Below are positions 42,739-54,400 of a DNA stretch of 64,000 nt, piece by piece. This DNA is from Bromus sterilis (lineage: Eukaryota; Streptophyta; Magnoliopsida; Poales; Poaceae): the NCBI GenBank assembly GCA_950022295.1, contig OX465601.1, forward strand, positions 111,867,501 through 111,931,500, read 5' to 3'. The translations under genes were made by a program, and so were the position numbers. How positions within the stretch are numbered: position 1 is the stretch's first letter; each line of letters starts with the position of its first letter. Below the pieces are notes generated by a model that had not been told where the DNA came from, searched no databases, and worked only from the letters and a program-made list of their open reading frames with translations.

Positions 42739-45700
42739 TGTAAGGCCCGATATGCGGTACTGTTCCAGATCTAGATGTTTCCATCCAGATCCGGGGACGA
42801 AGCACATATCAGTCCCACCGCGACATATGACGAAGTCATATGCCCCGGATTTCCAACATGATATCACAACATTACAGATACAAGGATACAACATCTCATA
42901 CTATCGGCATACAACTGCCTTAAATACAATATAACAGCGGAAGATACATGTCTGAGTACAGACTACAATCAAATGCCTAATGGCAAAGAGAAAAACATCG
43001 ATCCCATAACCACACGGGTCCAGGCCCTCCGCCAGGATTCGCCTAACTAGTCGTCGTCGAGTCTCCACGTGAAACGTCGGTCACCATACCTATTGTCGAT
43101 CAAGAACCCTAAAAAGAGTTTGGGGGAAATATCATGAGTACAGAAGTACTCAGCATCCAACTGTAGTGGTCAACTGACCCAACAAGGACTTCATCACTCG
43201 TCATTCTAGGACAACTAGTAGTTTACGGTAAGGATGGGGTAAGTGGTGAGGTTGTTGCCGCACTAGCATTTATGAAGTGGCTAACGATCTAGAGAGTAAG
43301 ATAAGAAGACAAGCATTCGATGAGGAATCGCCTCCAACAAGTCTGCTATCCACCTACTACGCAAACATAACACCTATCCTATCCTTGTCCTCCTCTTCGC
43401 ATCCCGACGAAGAAGAAGCAGTCAAGACACACACATGTTGATCAAGTTATGTTAAGGTTATCTCAGTTGTTGTTGTCTATGAACAAGGAGTAGGTCTCAA
43501 GTCGTCCATAACCGTGGACAGGACTTCTCGAAAAGATTTAACCCTGCAGGGGTGTACCAACTGCCCATTACAAGGCTCCGCACGCACGTCCATCTCTCTC
43601 AGTTGCTACCCATCACAGGCAACCATTTTATGATTTAGTTCCAAGAGATCCGAAACGACAGGTCCCTCTAACTAACAACGAACAAATCCGGGTGGCCCCC
43701 GGGGAGTCGACACCCAATCCAAAAGCTGGCCACGCTCTCGGATCGGACTCTTCCGTCTCAACAGGGTTTGGGTTACCGAGACGCCTCACGTGAGGACTCG
43801 GGCCCTCGACGGTCAAAGGTGGACCAACAGGGAAACCATGTCTCCGCTGGTCCGGGTTGTTTAAAAATTGCGAGGGGATCCACCAAGCACACACACGGGG
43901 TTTCAAATGGTAAATCAGCTCGGGCCACCACTAGAAATGTTCGAAGCTAGATAGGTAAGAAAAGGGGACCCCATAAAATCCCACACGCGGTTAGGCACGC
44001 TCAGTCTTAAAACCAATACCCGGAACTCGGATCCTAGGTGACTCGAATGGAACAAAGCGTCGGGGCGGGAAAGCCTAGACCTTCCATCCTTCGTCGAATA
44101 TAGTCAACATTATAATAATCATATCATCAACAAAATATAATAATGTGATATCCCGAACCAAGGAGTAACAGGGTAACATCATAGCATCCTAAGCATGCAT
44201 ACTAAGCAGGGGCTGAGCAACGAGCAATAGTAACACAGCAGTACAAGGTTTGCTGGGAAGGGACATGGCTGTATCGGTTTGAAAGAGGCTGTAAACATGT
44301 GGTAGGATCAAACATCGAACCTAACCTAAACTAGCATGCAAACCGCTGGTTGAAATAGAATGGATCATAAGTAATGTATAGTCCTTGCCTGTTGATAAGT
44401 CGGGTTCCGAAGGTGTAGTTGATCGCAAGCTCGCATCGTCTCCGAGAGGTACCCGCGGAAGCACACAAGACGGTAAACACTGGAAAGCAATCAACGAGCA
44501 AGCATCTATTACTACGAGGCAAACACAAGCAAGCATCAACAAGAAGAAACACGAGACATCGCACCTACCGTCGAGAGCAGTTACTAACAGGTTAAGTGGA
44601 GTACTCGTCACACCCGACGTTACCTCACGTTTACGGTGGTTCAAGTTGTTTAGCTACAGGTGATCAACAAAGTTTGTTAACATGGCATATCACTCAAGAA
44701 TGGCATAGCACACAAACATGGCAAGAGGTGAAGCATAAATAAATTATCTAATCTAGTCACTTTAAGTGGGGGTAAAACCTATACATGGCAGCTATTACAG
44801 ACCCCGCGATAATTATTGCATTTGGTACTGTTTTTCCCTAAACAATATTTTATTATTTTTATTAGCAAGCAAGAGCAGCATAAACACAATCTACATGCAA
44901 TTCTAGTCAAGTTACATATAAAGAACATTTTAAACCGAGCAACGGTTAAAAAGTTATGGCAGTTACAGTTTACAGTGGCAGGCAGTGTACTTAGCAAGCA
45001 AACAGCGTGTAAACAAATTCAAACATGGCAAAGGAGCACAAATTATTAAACTAGACACAATTCTAAGCAAGTTTCATATTTTACGCGTCGCGATCGGAGC
45101 TACGGTTAAAAAGTTACGGGCACCGCAAAATACAATCTGCAAATAAAAAAAAACTAGCAGCGAAAAAAAACTAAACGGGCCGAATCTACTGGGCCCAACA
45201 GAAAAAAAAGAAATAAATAAAAAAGGGAAAAAAGAGGGGCAGCTCACCCCGTGGGCTGAGGCCCAGCTCGCGGAGGCTGGCAGGCCGCTGGAGGCGCCTG
45301 GGCCGGCCTAGCCGCGGCGGTTCGTCCCGCTCAGGACCGATCCCGATCCAGATCGGCACTGGCGGCCGGCTGGCTGCGACGGTGGACGTCGGCGAGCGTT
45401 TGCGCGGTGGCGAGGTGGTCCGGCGAGGCGGTGGTGCAGAGGAGACGGCGGCGGCGTGGATCCGGGATGGTGGGGCCGTCGGACTTGGCTGAGGTGGTCG
45501 CCGGATGCGTGAGGTTTCGAGCTCCGTCTTGTCGTCCATGGCGGCTCGGGCGGCGCATCTCCTCGGCTGTCGAAGGCAGCCCTGGATGCGGCACAGGGAG
45601 GAGAGGGAGGTGAGGCGCACGGCGAAGAGGAGGAGAGAGGTGGCCGGCAGTAGAGGCGCTCACCAGAGTGCGCGGCGACGCGGCGATTCCGGCGGCCGAC

Positions 45701-46450
45701 GGGAGGAGCCGAGGCGGTGCGGCGGCGGCTCGTGCAGATGGGCTTCGGGCGGGCCGCGGCGGCGGCTGCTCGGCCCGGCGGGGCCCGGTTGCGGTGGAGC
45801 TGGCTGGGAGGCGACGTGGCGGCTCCAGGAGCGTCGGATCTCAGATCTGATGGCTCCGGAGGGCCAGGGAACTAGGGTTTCAGGATTGGGGGACTTTGGG
45901 GGCAGATCTGGCAAAGTGGAGGGGGTGGCTGCAATTTTGCCATAGGGGAACCCTAATTGGCTGGTTTGGGAGGTGGGGGTCATTATATAGGCAGGTTGGC
46001 TGGCCAGTTTACGCAAACGCCCTCGGTACGCGTGTCCGGTGATCGCGTTCGTGACCGCCGAGACTCCGTACGGACTCCGATTCCGACGAAATCTCGAACC
46101 ACGCGCTCAGCGCGTCGAGCCCGTTGATCGTACCTCACTGCGGTGACATTCGGACAACATTTTTCGGCGCCCCAATAAAATAATCCGTTTATTAAATAAA
46201 CGGGTTTTTCGATCCGGTGGCGATGGCTGGACTTGTGTCGGTAGCGATGGTGCTCGGGTGAAATCCCGGTGTCACAAAGGTCGTGTGCCGTGGTGGAAAG
46301 GGGTCGGTCACGCATCCGATACGAGAATAGGGGGAGAAATATTCACTGATTATTATTTCGGCGAAGCAAACACTGCAAACAATACAGACAATCATCACCG
46401 CAACGCAACAAACAAATTTTTTAATTGGGGTGGAATTCCGGGCTGTTACA
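42739..46450 (-). mobile_element. Solo LTR, 3.7 kb, TSD CAGAG
   Basis: On the minus strand it starts TGTAACAGCCCGGAATTCC at 46450 and ends CGGGCCTTACA at 42739. CAGAG flanks it at 42734-42738 and 46451-46455. The RT frame on either side is contiguous once it is removed. A minus-strand CTATATAATG lies at 45981-45990 as probable TATA box. GC-rich Pro/Arg-type frames at 45186-46016 occur on both strands and are not credible genes. No retroelement coding is present inside. Confidence 0.9.
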
Positions 46451-47372
46451 CAGAGTACCCGTCGAGATAGAAAAATTGGGTGTTTTTGGACAACCTCTCT
46501 AGCATTTTATCAATGAAGGACAACGGGTAATGGTCCTTCCTGGTTGCCTTGTTCAACTTCATGTAATCAATACACATTTTGTATCCAATAACAACTCTTT
46601 GAGGTATTAGTTCATTTTATCGTTAGGAACAACAGTCATACCTCCTTTCTTAGGAACACAATGAACTGGACTTACTCACTTACTATCATCTATAGGATAG
46701 ATGATACCTATGGCTAGAAGCTTGAGAATTTCATTCCTAACCACGTCCTTCATCCTTGGGTTCAACTGTCGTTGATGATCAACAACTGGTTTAGCATCGG
46801 GCTCGAGATTGATAGTATGTTGGCAAATTGATGGACTAATTCCCTTAAGGTCATCAAGGGTATAGACAATAGCACCACGGTGTCTACGAAGTGTCTCCAA
46901 TAAGCTCTTCTTCAAATCCTTAAAGGTTAGCATTGATAATAACAGGATATATTTTCTTTTCATCTAAATAAGCGTACTTGAGCGTATCGGGAAGTGGTTC
47001 GAGATCAAACACCAAGTTTTCTTTGGGTTGTGTGAGGATTCCTAAAGGTTCAACCGGAAGGTTGTGCTTCAGGATAGCAGATTGCCTTAAGAATATTTCA
47101 TCTAACTCATTTCTTTCCTGTATATGCATATCATTCTCGTGGTCTTCCATATATTCCTGCAAAGGATCATTAGGAGGAATAGCAATGGAAGAAATATCTT
47201 CAATAATTTTATTATTACTAGGCAAATCAGTACCACGAGATTGCTTAGATAACTTAGAAAAGTTAAATTCATAGGGCTCACCATTGAATTCAACATAAAC
47301 TTTACCTTTCTTGCAATCTATTATAGCTCCACAAGTGCTGAGGAAAGTCCTACCAAAGATAATAGGACAAAA
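46451..47372 (-). pseudogene. Gypsy pol, end of protease and start of RT, split and broken
   Basis: On the minus strand it opens with FGRTFLSTCGAIIDCKKGKV (retropepsin C-terminus, about 47350-47290). It passes through a linker (LEPLPDTLKYAYLDEKK) to the RT N-terminus (INLEPDAKPVVDHQRQLNP). A TGA at about 46676-46678 replaces the Trp expected in the S-x-W-V-S-P-V motif, and a frame change follows near 46600-46620. It ends at the CAGAG duplication. Beyond 47372 the protease N-terminus and gag are missing, replaced by a different element. Confidence 0.85.
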
Positions 47373-50300
47373 ATTATCTTGTACTGCTGGGGTCGCGCCT
47401 GGGCACCTGGTGGCCCCCCTCTGGATCCTTTTCGGCGAAGCTTCGTTATTCTTCTGGAAAATATCCTCCGTCGATTTTTAACGCATTTGGAGATGTTCTG
47501 TTTTAGCAACTCAATGTCCACTTTTCTCTGCCGAATCATGCGTCTGCTATTTAATCTTGGCAAACATAGCTTTCGTCATAACAACAAGCATGAGTTTTTC
47601 CAGTAGCGACATAGCCAAAACCTTTATGTTCTTATGCTTGAAGTGTTATGCTGACAAGGAAGACAACTTGATGTTTTATGCCAATTCTTAATGTAGAATA
47701 TATATTGTTTTGCATCCAAGTCAACATCATTTGTCTGCTTTTAAATCCTTTGCTAGCCAAACCTTGTACTAAGTGGGAATACTGCTTGTGCACACATACC
47801 TTGAAACCTTAACCTTCCAAAGAGTCCACCAGACCTTTCCTATTCGTGGTATTTCACCGCCACTCCTAAAGTATATTATTCATGTGCTATCTTTAAACCT
47901 TCAAAATAGTATACCCTCTGTTCTGTGCCTCTGTTTTAGCTCATGAGGAAGTAGTAGGTAATTCATGATCTTCTTGTGTTGGACATGTTTTTATCTTGGG
48001 ATTGCATGTCTAATCTGCAAACCCCTAATACGAGGAGGAACTGGCATGAGTGCGCCTAGCTCGTAAAAGATAATACACCAAACAAACAAACACTCCTTCG
48101 CGCTTTGTCTATGAGAAATCAGAAAACTTTGGCAGTGATAAACAAAGGAGATTAAGGGGATGTGATCGTCCCCACTTGGGAGCCGTTCCTCGAAACTTTC
48201 CCAGCATGAGAAGTAATTGGGTTATCTACTAGCATTCGTTGACGAATTATGCACCTCTCAAAATCTTATTTTATAATCTTTATTGATTTCAAAACCTCTA
48301 AAAGCACTAGCACATGAGTTTTCCCTACTTTCCTCTGCGAAGGGCTAAGCCTTTACTTTTATGTTGAGTCAGTAAACCCATTTCTTTCCATCCCACAAAG
48401 AGCAGACACCTTATGTTGACAAAAGATGCATGCCTTTATATTGTTTCATTGAGAATTGACATGTTACATCTTTGTTGACATTATCATTAAGATAAATAAG
48501 TTGTTTGTTGAGCCTTGCTACATCAAACATATTCCTTTGTGTTAGCATTTTCACTTCTTGACTAATAACATGTTCTTTCAAAAGCTTCAAATGATCTCAT
48601 CAAAATATAAAGGAGAGAGCAAAAGTTAAAATTTATTAGTTGTTCTTTGAACAAAGGATATTTTTGCCATGATTTGATGAGTTTTCTCGACCCTACTTTT
48701 GATTGTAATTGAAAGTACTCTTTCATAAGGGTCATATGAGTTGAGGTTGTTGTTGAGGATGCTTGAGTTTAGTAGGAGGAATTATGATGCTTCTTGTCCG
48801 TATTCTTATTATCGACACTTTTCTCTCTAAACTTGTGGACAGGTTTACCCAGCTCAGTATTCGCTTGGGAACAAGCGAGGTCTAAGATTGGGGGAGTTGA
48901 TACGTCCAAAATGCATCACTATTTTATATCATAATTTACCTCTATTCATTGATATATTCCATATTATGATGATGTTCTTATAGTGTTTTGTCTTGTTTTA
49001 CACAGTTTGCAACTTTCTGGTGCCGAAACAACAGATGCAGGAATCAGCGGGGAAAAGTGCACATCAAGTGGCCATATTAGCACATCTCCAAATGACCTGA
49101 AAATCACGGGGTGCAACTTTCAGAAGAAATAACGAAGACTGGCCGAAGGACACCCGGAGGGGGGCCACCAGGCTCTCAAGCGCCCTGGTGGCGCGCCCCC
49201 CCTCCTGGGCGCCTGGGAGGTGGGGCCCACTCCTGGGACCCCCCCCTTTGGCCTATATGTTCATCGTGACCTAAAAACCCAGAAGGAGAAGAGTTTCCGC
49301 AGTTCCGCTGCCGCCGCTCCATGGTGGAAACCTACAGAGAAGCAAAGACCTTTCTGACGGGCAGATTCCGCCGGGGAGAACTCCTCCCGGAGGGGGAGAT
49401 CTTCCTCATCGTCATCACCATCGCCACGAGCATCATCAAGATCATCATCAACATCATCCTCACCATCAACACCATCTCCATCTTCATCTCATCTCATCTC
49501 ACCATTGCAATCCAAGTTGTATCCCGTACTATCCATCCCCTCTACTCTACCGGTGTTGATTACCCTTTGTGGTGAATGCTATTGAGTTTTGTTGGAGAAT
49601 TCTTGTTATGACCAGATTGTTTATCATATATTTATCACCACTGATCATGATCTCTTTTATGTCTTGTGAATAGTTACTTTAGTTCTTGAGGACATGGGAG
49701 AATTCTAGTTGTTAGTAGTCATATGATGTTGAAGTAATATGTGTTGTTTCATATTTCAGTTGTGGTGCTATTCTTCTAGTGGTGTTGTGTGAACGTCGAC
49801 TACACAACACTTCGCATTTTAAGGACCTAGGGGAATGCATTGTGTATAAAATATGTTTATGGTGGGTTCCGGAGTGACAGAAACCTGAACCCCAGTTCAC
49901 ACACTTTTGCACGAGAAATTGTTGGGCCCTAAAGTTTATTGTTATGGTTAGGCTTTTGCCTTAATTTCTCTCTTGTATTTGCGGATGCTTGCAAGAGGTT
50001 TAATCACAAGATTATGTTTATCTTAGTCTAGAAAGTACACTAGCATAGGTCCACCCACACAACATTTACCAATACAAAACATAGTACCGATACGGAATAT
50101 GGCGAAGGCACATGACTATCTCTCCCGTGTGTCCTCAAGAACGTTTTAGCCTTTATAAGTTTAGATCCTTAGGCCCTTTGCACAAAAGGACTAGGCCACC
50201 TTGCTGCACCTTATCACTATTTATCTTATTTGCTTTTATATCTTTGGTACTTATACCAGAAACCCATAAAAAGTTATCTTTCAGTATTTGCAGTTATTCC

Positions 50301-50401
50301 TATCTCAATTTCACTTGTCAATACCTTCTGCTCCTCGTTGGGTTCGACACTCTTACTTATCGAATATGCTACGATAGATCCCCTACACTTGTGGGCCATC
50401 A
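47373..50401 (+). mobile_element. 5'-truncated Athila-like Gypsy, 3' UTR and 3' LTR
   Basis: The 3' UTR (47373-48897) is homologous to 9480-10913 in its middle part and ends with AAGATTGGGGGAGT. The LTR follows to 50401. The 5' boundary with the minus Gypsy protease is abrupt, with no terminal motif, so it is probably a deletion or rearrangement junction. The first 100 bases (47383-47480) are GC-rich and LTR-like (GCGCCTGGGCACCTGGTGG). Confidence 0.75.
48898..50401 (+). repeat. 3' LTR of the truncated Athila-like element
   Basis: It starts TGATACGTCCAAAATGCATC after the polypurine tract and ends GTGGGCCATCA, about 1504 bp. It contains CTATATGTTC at about 49253 as probable TATA region, and a short ATC/CAC-rich stretch at 49400-49500. 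It is a different LTR family from the 10914 and 20395 LTRs, though the same structural type. Confidence 0.85.
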
Positions 50402-51110
50402 ACAGGTTTGTGCAAGAGTTGGAAATGATAAATGCAATGCCACAATTTTCGGCTTCAGGGAGACCTACTCCAGGTTCGGCGCCAAGAACACGCTCCGCCT
50501 CATTATCATATGCGGATAAAGGCAAAAGGAGGGCTTCGGCTCGCCTGGTGAGGCCACCTGGAGGTTTTGCAAAATTTAAGGTTGCTGGAGGACTCAGTCC
50601 GTAGGGAAACAAATGTGCGGCAGCTGAAGTTGGCCGTGATGAGCATGGACAGTATATTGGTTCCTCTGCACTGGTGGTCCATGGTATTTCTGATCCAGGA
50701 ATTGCTAAAGTACTGGCCTGTCGCGAGGCGCCGACGGTGGCGGAAGATCTTCTTCTTCAGAAGATCATTATCACATGTGATGCCAAAGAGGTTGTAGCAA
50801 CCATAGAGCAAGGGTCTGGAGGAAACTTTGAAGCAATGGTCAAAGAAATAAATCTGAGGAGACTCCGGTTCCAGAATTGCCAAATAATCCATGAAGGCCG
50901 AGGCACAAATCTTGATGCTCATATCATAGTTAATTTTGCTTGTAATTTGCATTCGAGGCCCCACTTGTGGTTTTCTTACCCCCCTGAACTTCTTTGTATC
51001 GAATCTGTTATCGTTTTTTATCAATAGAGTAGTAGAAAACCCCTATCATTAAAATTGTCTTGCCTAAAAAAAACTCATTAAATTGTCTAAAAAAACTTAT
51101 TAAAAAAAAA
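50402..51110 (+). mobile_element. 5'-truncated LINE 3' end with RNase H-like domain and A-rich tail
   Basis: A plus-strand frame, with a break near 50600, reads PPGGFAKFKVAGGLS (the usual F-K-V/I-N-V-D-G opening, first Asp replaced by Ala) and then DEHGQYIGSSALVVHGISDP. A long stretch follows containing IITCDAKEVVATIEQGSGG and the closing GRGTNLDAHIIVNFACN, with a stop at about 51025. This is the RVT_3 RNase H-like domain at the C-terminus of plant LINEs. A/T-rich runs with A7-A9 follow at 51065-51110, as in a LINE tail. The RT is missing, so it is 5'-truncated or was cut by the Gypsy insertion at 50401. Confidence 0.7.
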
Positions 51111-51425
51111 GGTCAGGATGGTACCTGTTTTCTTACAGCGAAGACGCTCTCTCTTGGGTACGTAACCTAGACGAGAAAACGGAACCGCTTATATTTTCCA
51201 GCAAGGAAAGAAAATGCAAGCATAGTTCCTTCACCCTGTGAGAGAGATGTCTTGAGGCAGAAGTAGAAATCGCAGAGTTCTTTCTTATTAATCCGAACAA
51301 ATCCACCAAGAAGAAGAAGGAAAATCACCATAAACCCTCGCGTCGGAAAACCCACCACCCATTCGACCCCCACCACCGTGCCGGCCAAGCAGAAGCAGCC
51401 GCCGCAGCCGCAGCCGCACGGCGTG
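51111..51425 (+). promoter_or_regulatory. Promoter and 5' leader of the J-domain gene
   Basis: 315 bp between the LINE tail and the start codon. No clear TATA box. CT-rich and GA-rich stretches lie at 51140-51320. The upstream transposon edge leaves little room for a promoter, so regulatory sequence may extend into the LINE or lie in intron 1. Confidence 0.5.
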
Positions 51426-54400
51426 ATGGCGCCGGAGCCGGAGCCGGAGGAAGGGAGGGAGCTCTATGCGCTGCTGCACCTCTCGCCCGAATCCTCCGAC
51501 GAGGAAATCCGCAGGGCATACCGCCAGTTCGCGCAAATCTACCACCCCGACAAGTACCAGGACCCCCAGGTAACCCTCCCGCCCCCTCCCCTCCCTCTCC
51601 CTGTGCCGCCGCTGAGATTCGACCGGCGGGAACTGATTGGCTTGTGGGCGGCTACTGCCTAGTGGCAGCTTAGGGTTGCTGCGCTCAAGAGGTTTGGTTG
51701 GTGGTGACATTGCGGTAGCTTGCGATATGGCGTGGTGGGGCAAATTGGTGTAGGAATTTGATCGTTTTGCCATACGGTTAAGCAGTTGGTTTTTGCTGGT
51801 TTGATCCAGAATCACCTTGTGCTTGAATTACGTGTTGGTTGGTTCGGGCAGACATTGCTGTTTCTATGCTATCGTTTGTAGTAGTTTCTCCTTCTTCCCC
51901 GAGAGACATAGATCAAAGGGAATGGCTGGGCAATGTCTATGGCTCTATGACTATGGCTAACTCCTTATTCGTTCATCATGTATCAATCACATTGCATCTG
52001 AGGAGATTATTAGGAGAATTATAAGATCATAACAAGAGACTGGGTAATTCTGAGTCAACTGCGCACGCCAGCAGGGGGGTGAATGAAACCTATTATGTTG
52101 TGCTGGTCAGTCTAGAACAGGACAGATCTTCGTTCGTTATGCGTTAACAAGCCGTCTTGCATATTTTGCTCGGATATTGGAGAGGTGACAACCTGTCAAT
52201 GCTTATTGGAGAAGTGCAAGTGACAACCTGTCATGGTGTTACCTCGTTAGTTACCTCGTTACGTAAAAATGCAAGCACGAGTCTGCTAATCATATTTTGA
52301 TTGGACCCAAAACTTTTCCTGTAAATATCAATCTCGCAAAAGAAAAAGTTCTTTGGTGAATGAAAACTAGAGAAGGGACAGTCTGTGACATGCATTTTTG
52401 TATCAAGATTGTTAAGATTAAATTCCATTTGATAGTAGTTAGACTTGCACTTGTGCTATCTGCATTTTGCTGAATAACTCATCTGCCACAATTTACGTTC
52501 CTGAATTCTTCTGACCTGACTCGTATCTTCTTTCGCTGTCTTCTCTGTTTGTATAGATGAAGGATGTAGCAACTGAAAACTTCCAACGAATACGTGATGC
52601 ATATGAGATACTATCGGATGAGAATAAAAGACAGATCTATGATATCTATGGTATGGAAGGTTTAAATTCTGGTCTGGAACTTGGTCCCAAGTTAAATAAA
52701 CCCGAGGAAATCAAACAGAAGTTGGAAGAGCTGCGACGGCAGAAGGAGGAAGAGAAAAATTTCATTCATGCTCGATCCACTGGATCAATCCTAGCCAATA
52801 TGTCAGTGCCACAATATTTAGATGGCGATGGCATCATGAGAGGGTACAGAGTATTTTCCATTTTACTATGATATTACCCTCTTTCCTCATATGCAGTGGG
52901 AGGTTTCTAATATGATTTAGAAGCCATTTTTTCTGTTTAGTTCTTGGTTATACCATCTTGTTAGTTATTTTAATCGGTAACTTGGTAATCATAGGCTTCA
53001 TGTGAATTTTTAATTTTGTTGATAAAATAATTTTGTGCTGTTTCACTTTCTTTGACATGTTTGTTGGTGATGGGGCATGATTTAACTGTATATACCTCCG
53101 GCAGACAGAAATCCTAGGCTTTTTATATATGAAAAGAGACTATATAGAATGATAGGGCTTTACTTGCAGAAACGTACATTCATTCATCATCGATCATCAT
53201 TATTACCTTTCCGTTTTATTTATTTTTATCAAGTTCCGAGTGCTTAGATAGACAGCAGTTTTAGAGTTAAAAGTCTAATAAGCACAGTAACCTCTTGACA
53301 TAGATATTGTTCATCAATACTTCTTAGGTGTCATATTAACTTCTGTATTTCTCATATTCTTCAGCAGTATTGATTCAATTCTTTGATTTTAAAATTGCTA
53401 GAATGGGAATGTCTAGTGAAATTGAGCTGCCAGTATCTAAGAAAAACACTGTTACTGTTGGTGGAAATTTGGTCGTCAACGGTTCTACTGGATCTGGTGC
53501 AGCAACTGCTGTGCTGCGCCATCAGTTATCTTCCGCGTCTTCGATAGACTTTATGGCAACAGCTGGACTACGTTCCCTTATTGGAGTACAGACATTTCGG
53601 TGAGAATTTTCCTTCTCTGTGTTTTCCTTTCCTATTTCACATCCTAATTCTCTGGTGTTTCCTGCTTCAGTCAGATTTCACCAAATTCAACAGCAACTTC
53701 TGGACTTGCTCTCTCATTGAGAGATGGATCTGTCAACCTGTCAAATGGCTGGAGTCGCCAATTATCTGAAAACTCTGTTGGCAATGTATGTCCCTTTGTA
53801 TTTAGTGCTCTTTTCATGTGTCCTGAACACCCGGTAACATGTGGCTAACATAAGCGACTAAGTAACACTTCAGACAACAATAACAATATGAGAACCTAGC
53901 TATTCAAAAAACATGATTACAACACGTTCATGATCCACAGATGCTGAAGAAACGGTATGGAGTTTGTATACGATTATATGCAAACCACATCTCTTTAATT
54001 TCAATATATTTTCTAGTTTTAGACTTGCAGTGCAAAACTTTTCTAGCCGATTAGGTTTACAAAAACCTATAGACCATATACTGCTAATGTGTGACAGTAA
54101 ATACATGACTATTAATCTATTATACTATCCAATAGTTGATCCATGTCCAGTACATGGTGTCGACTGTTCATTTTACAGCTAACGCATAACGGCATATCCT
54201 AGAACTTATGCCATATGCAATCCCCATTTCCAGTCCATCCGAGAAATCAGGTGTCAATTGTACTTTGCTGTATAAATTACAATATTGACAGAGATAACGT
54301 TAGAAATTTCAAGTTCCATGTAATTCCAAAATTTTCCATTGTTTTGTCCTCTGATTTGTGTGCCAGTTAGGCACCTTGGCATAGTTATTACTTTTAGTAT

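Noticed and set aside
45186..46016. Arg/Pro-rich frames in the 3.7-kb solo LTR
   Set aside because: Several frames on both strands are open at once because of GC-rich sequence, and they sit inside an LTR with matching target-site duplications.
50112..50604. Frames crossing the Athila LTR end and the LINE
   Set aside because: They are chance read-through between two unrelated repeats. Only the part after about 50550 shows RNase H-like content.
51378..51425. N-terminal extension of the J-domain protein from 51378
   Set aside because: The extended frame begins at GTG. The first in-frame ATG at 51426 gives a start that matches the family.
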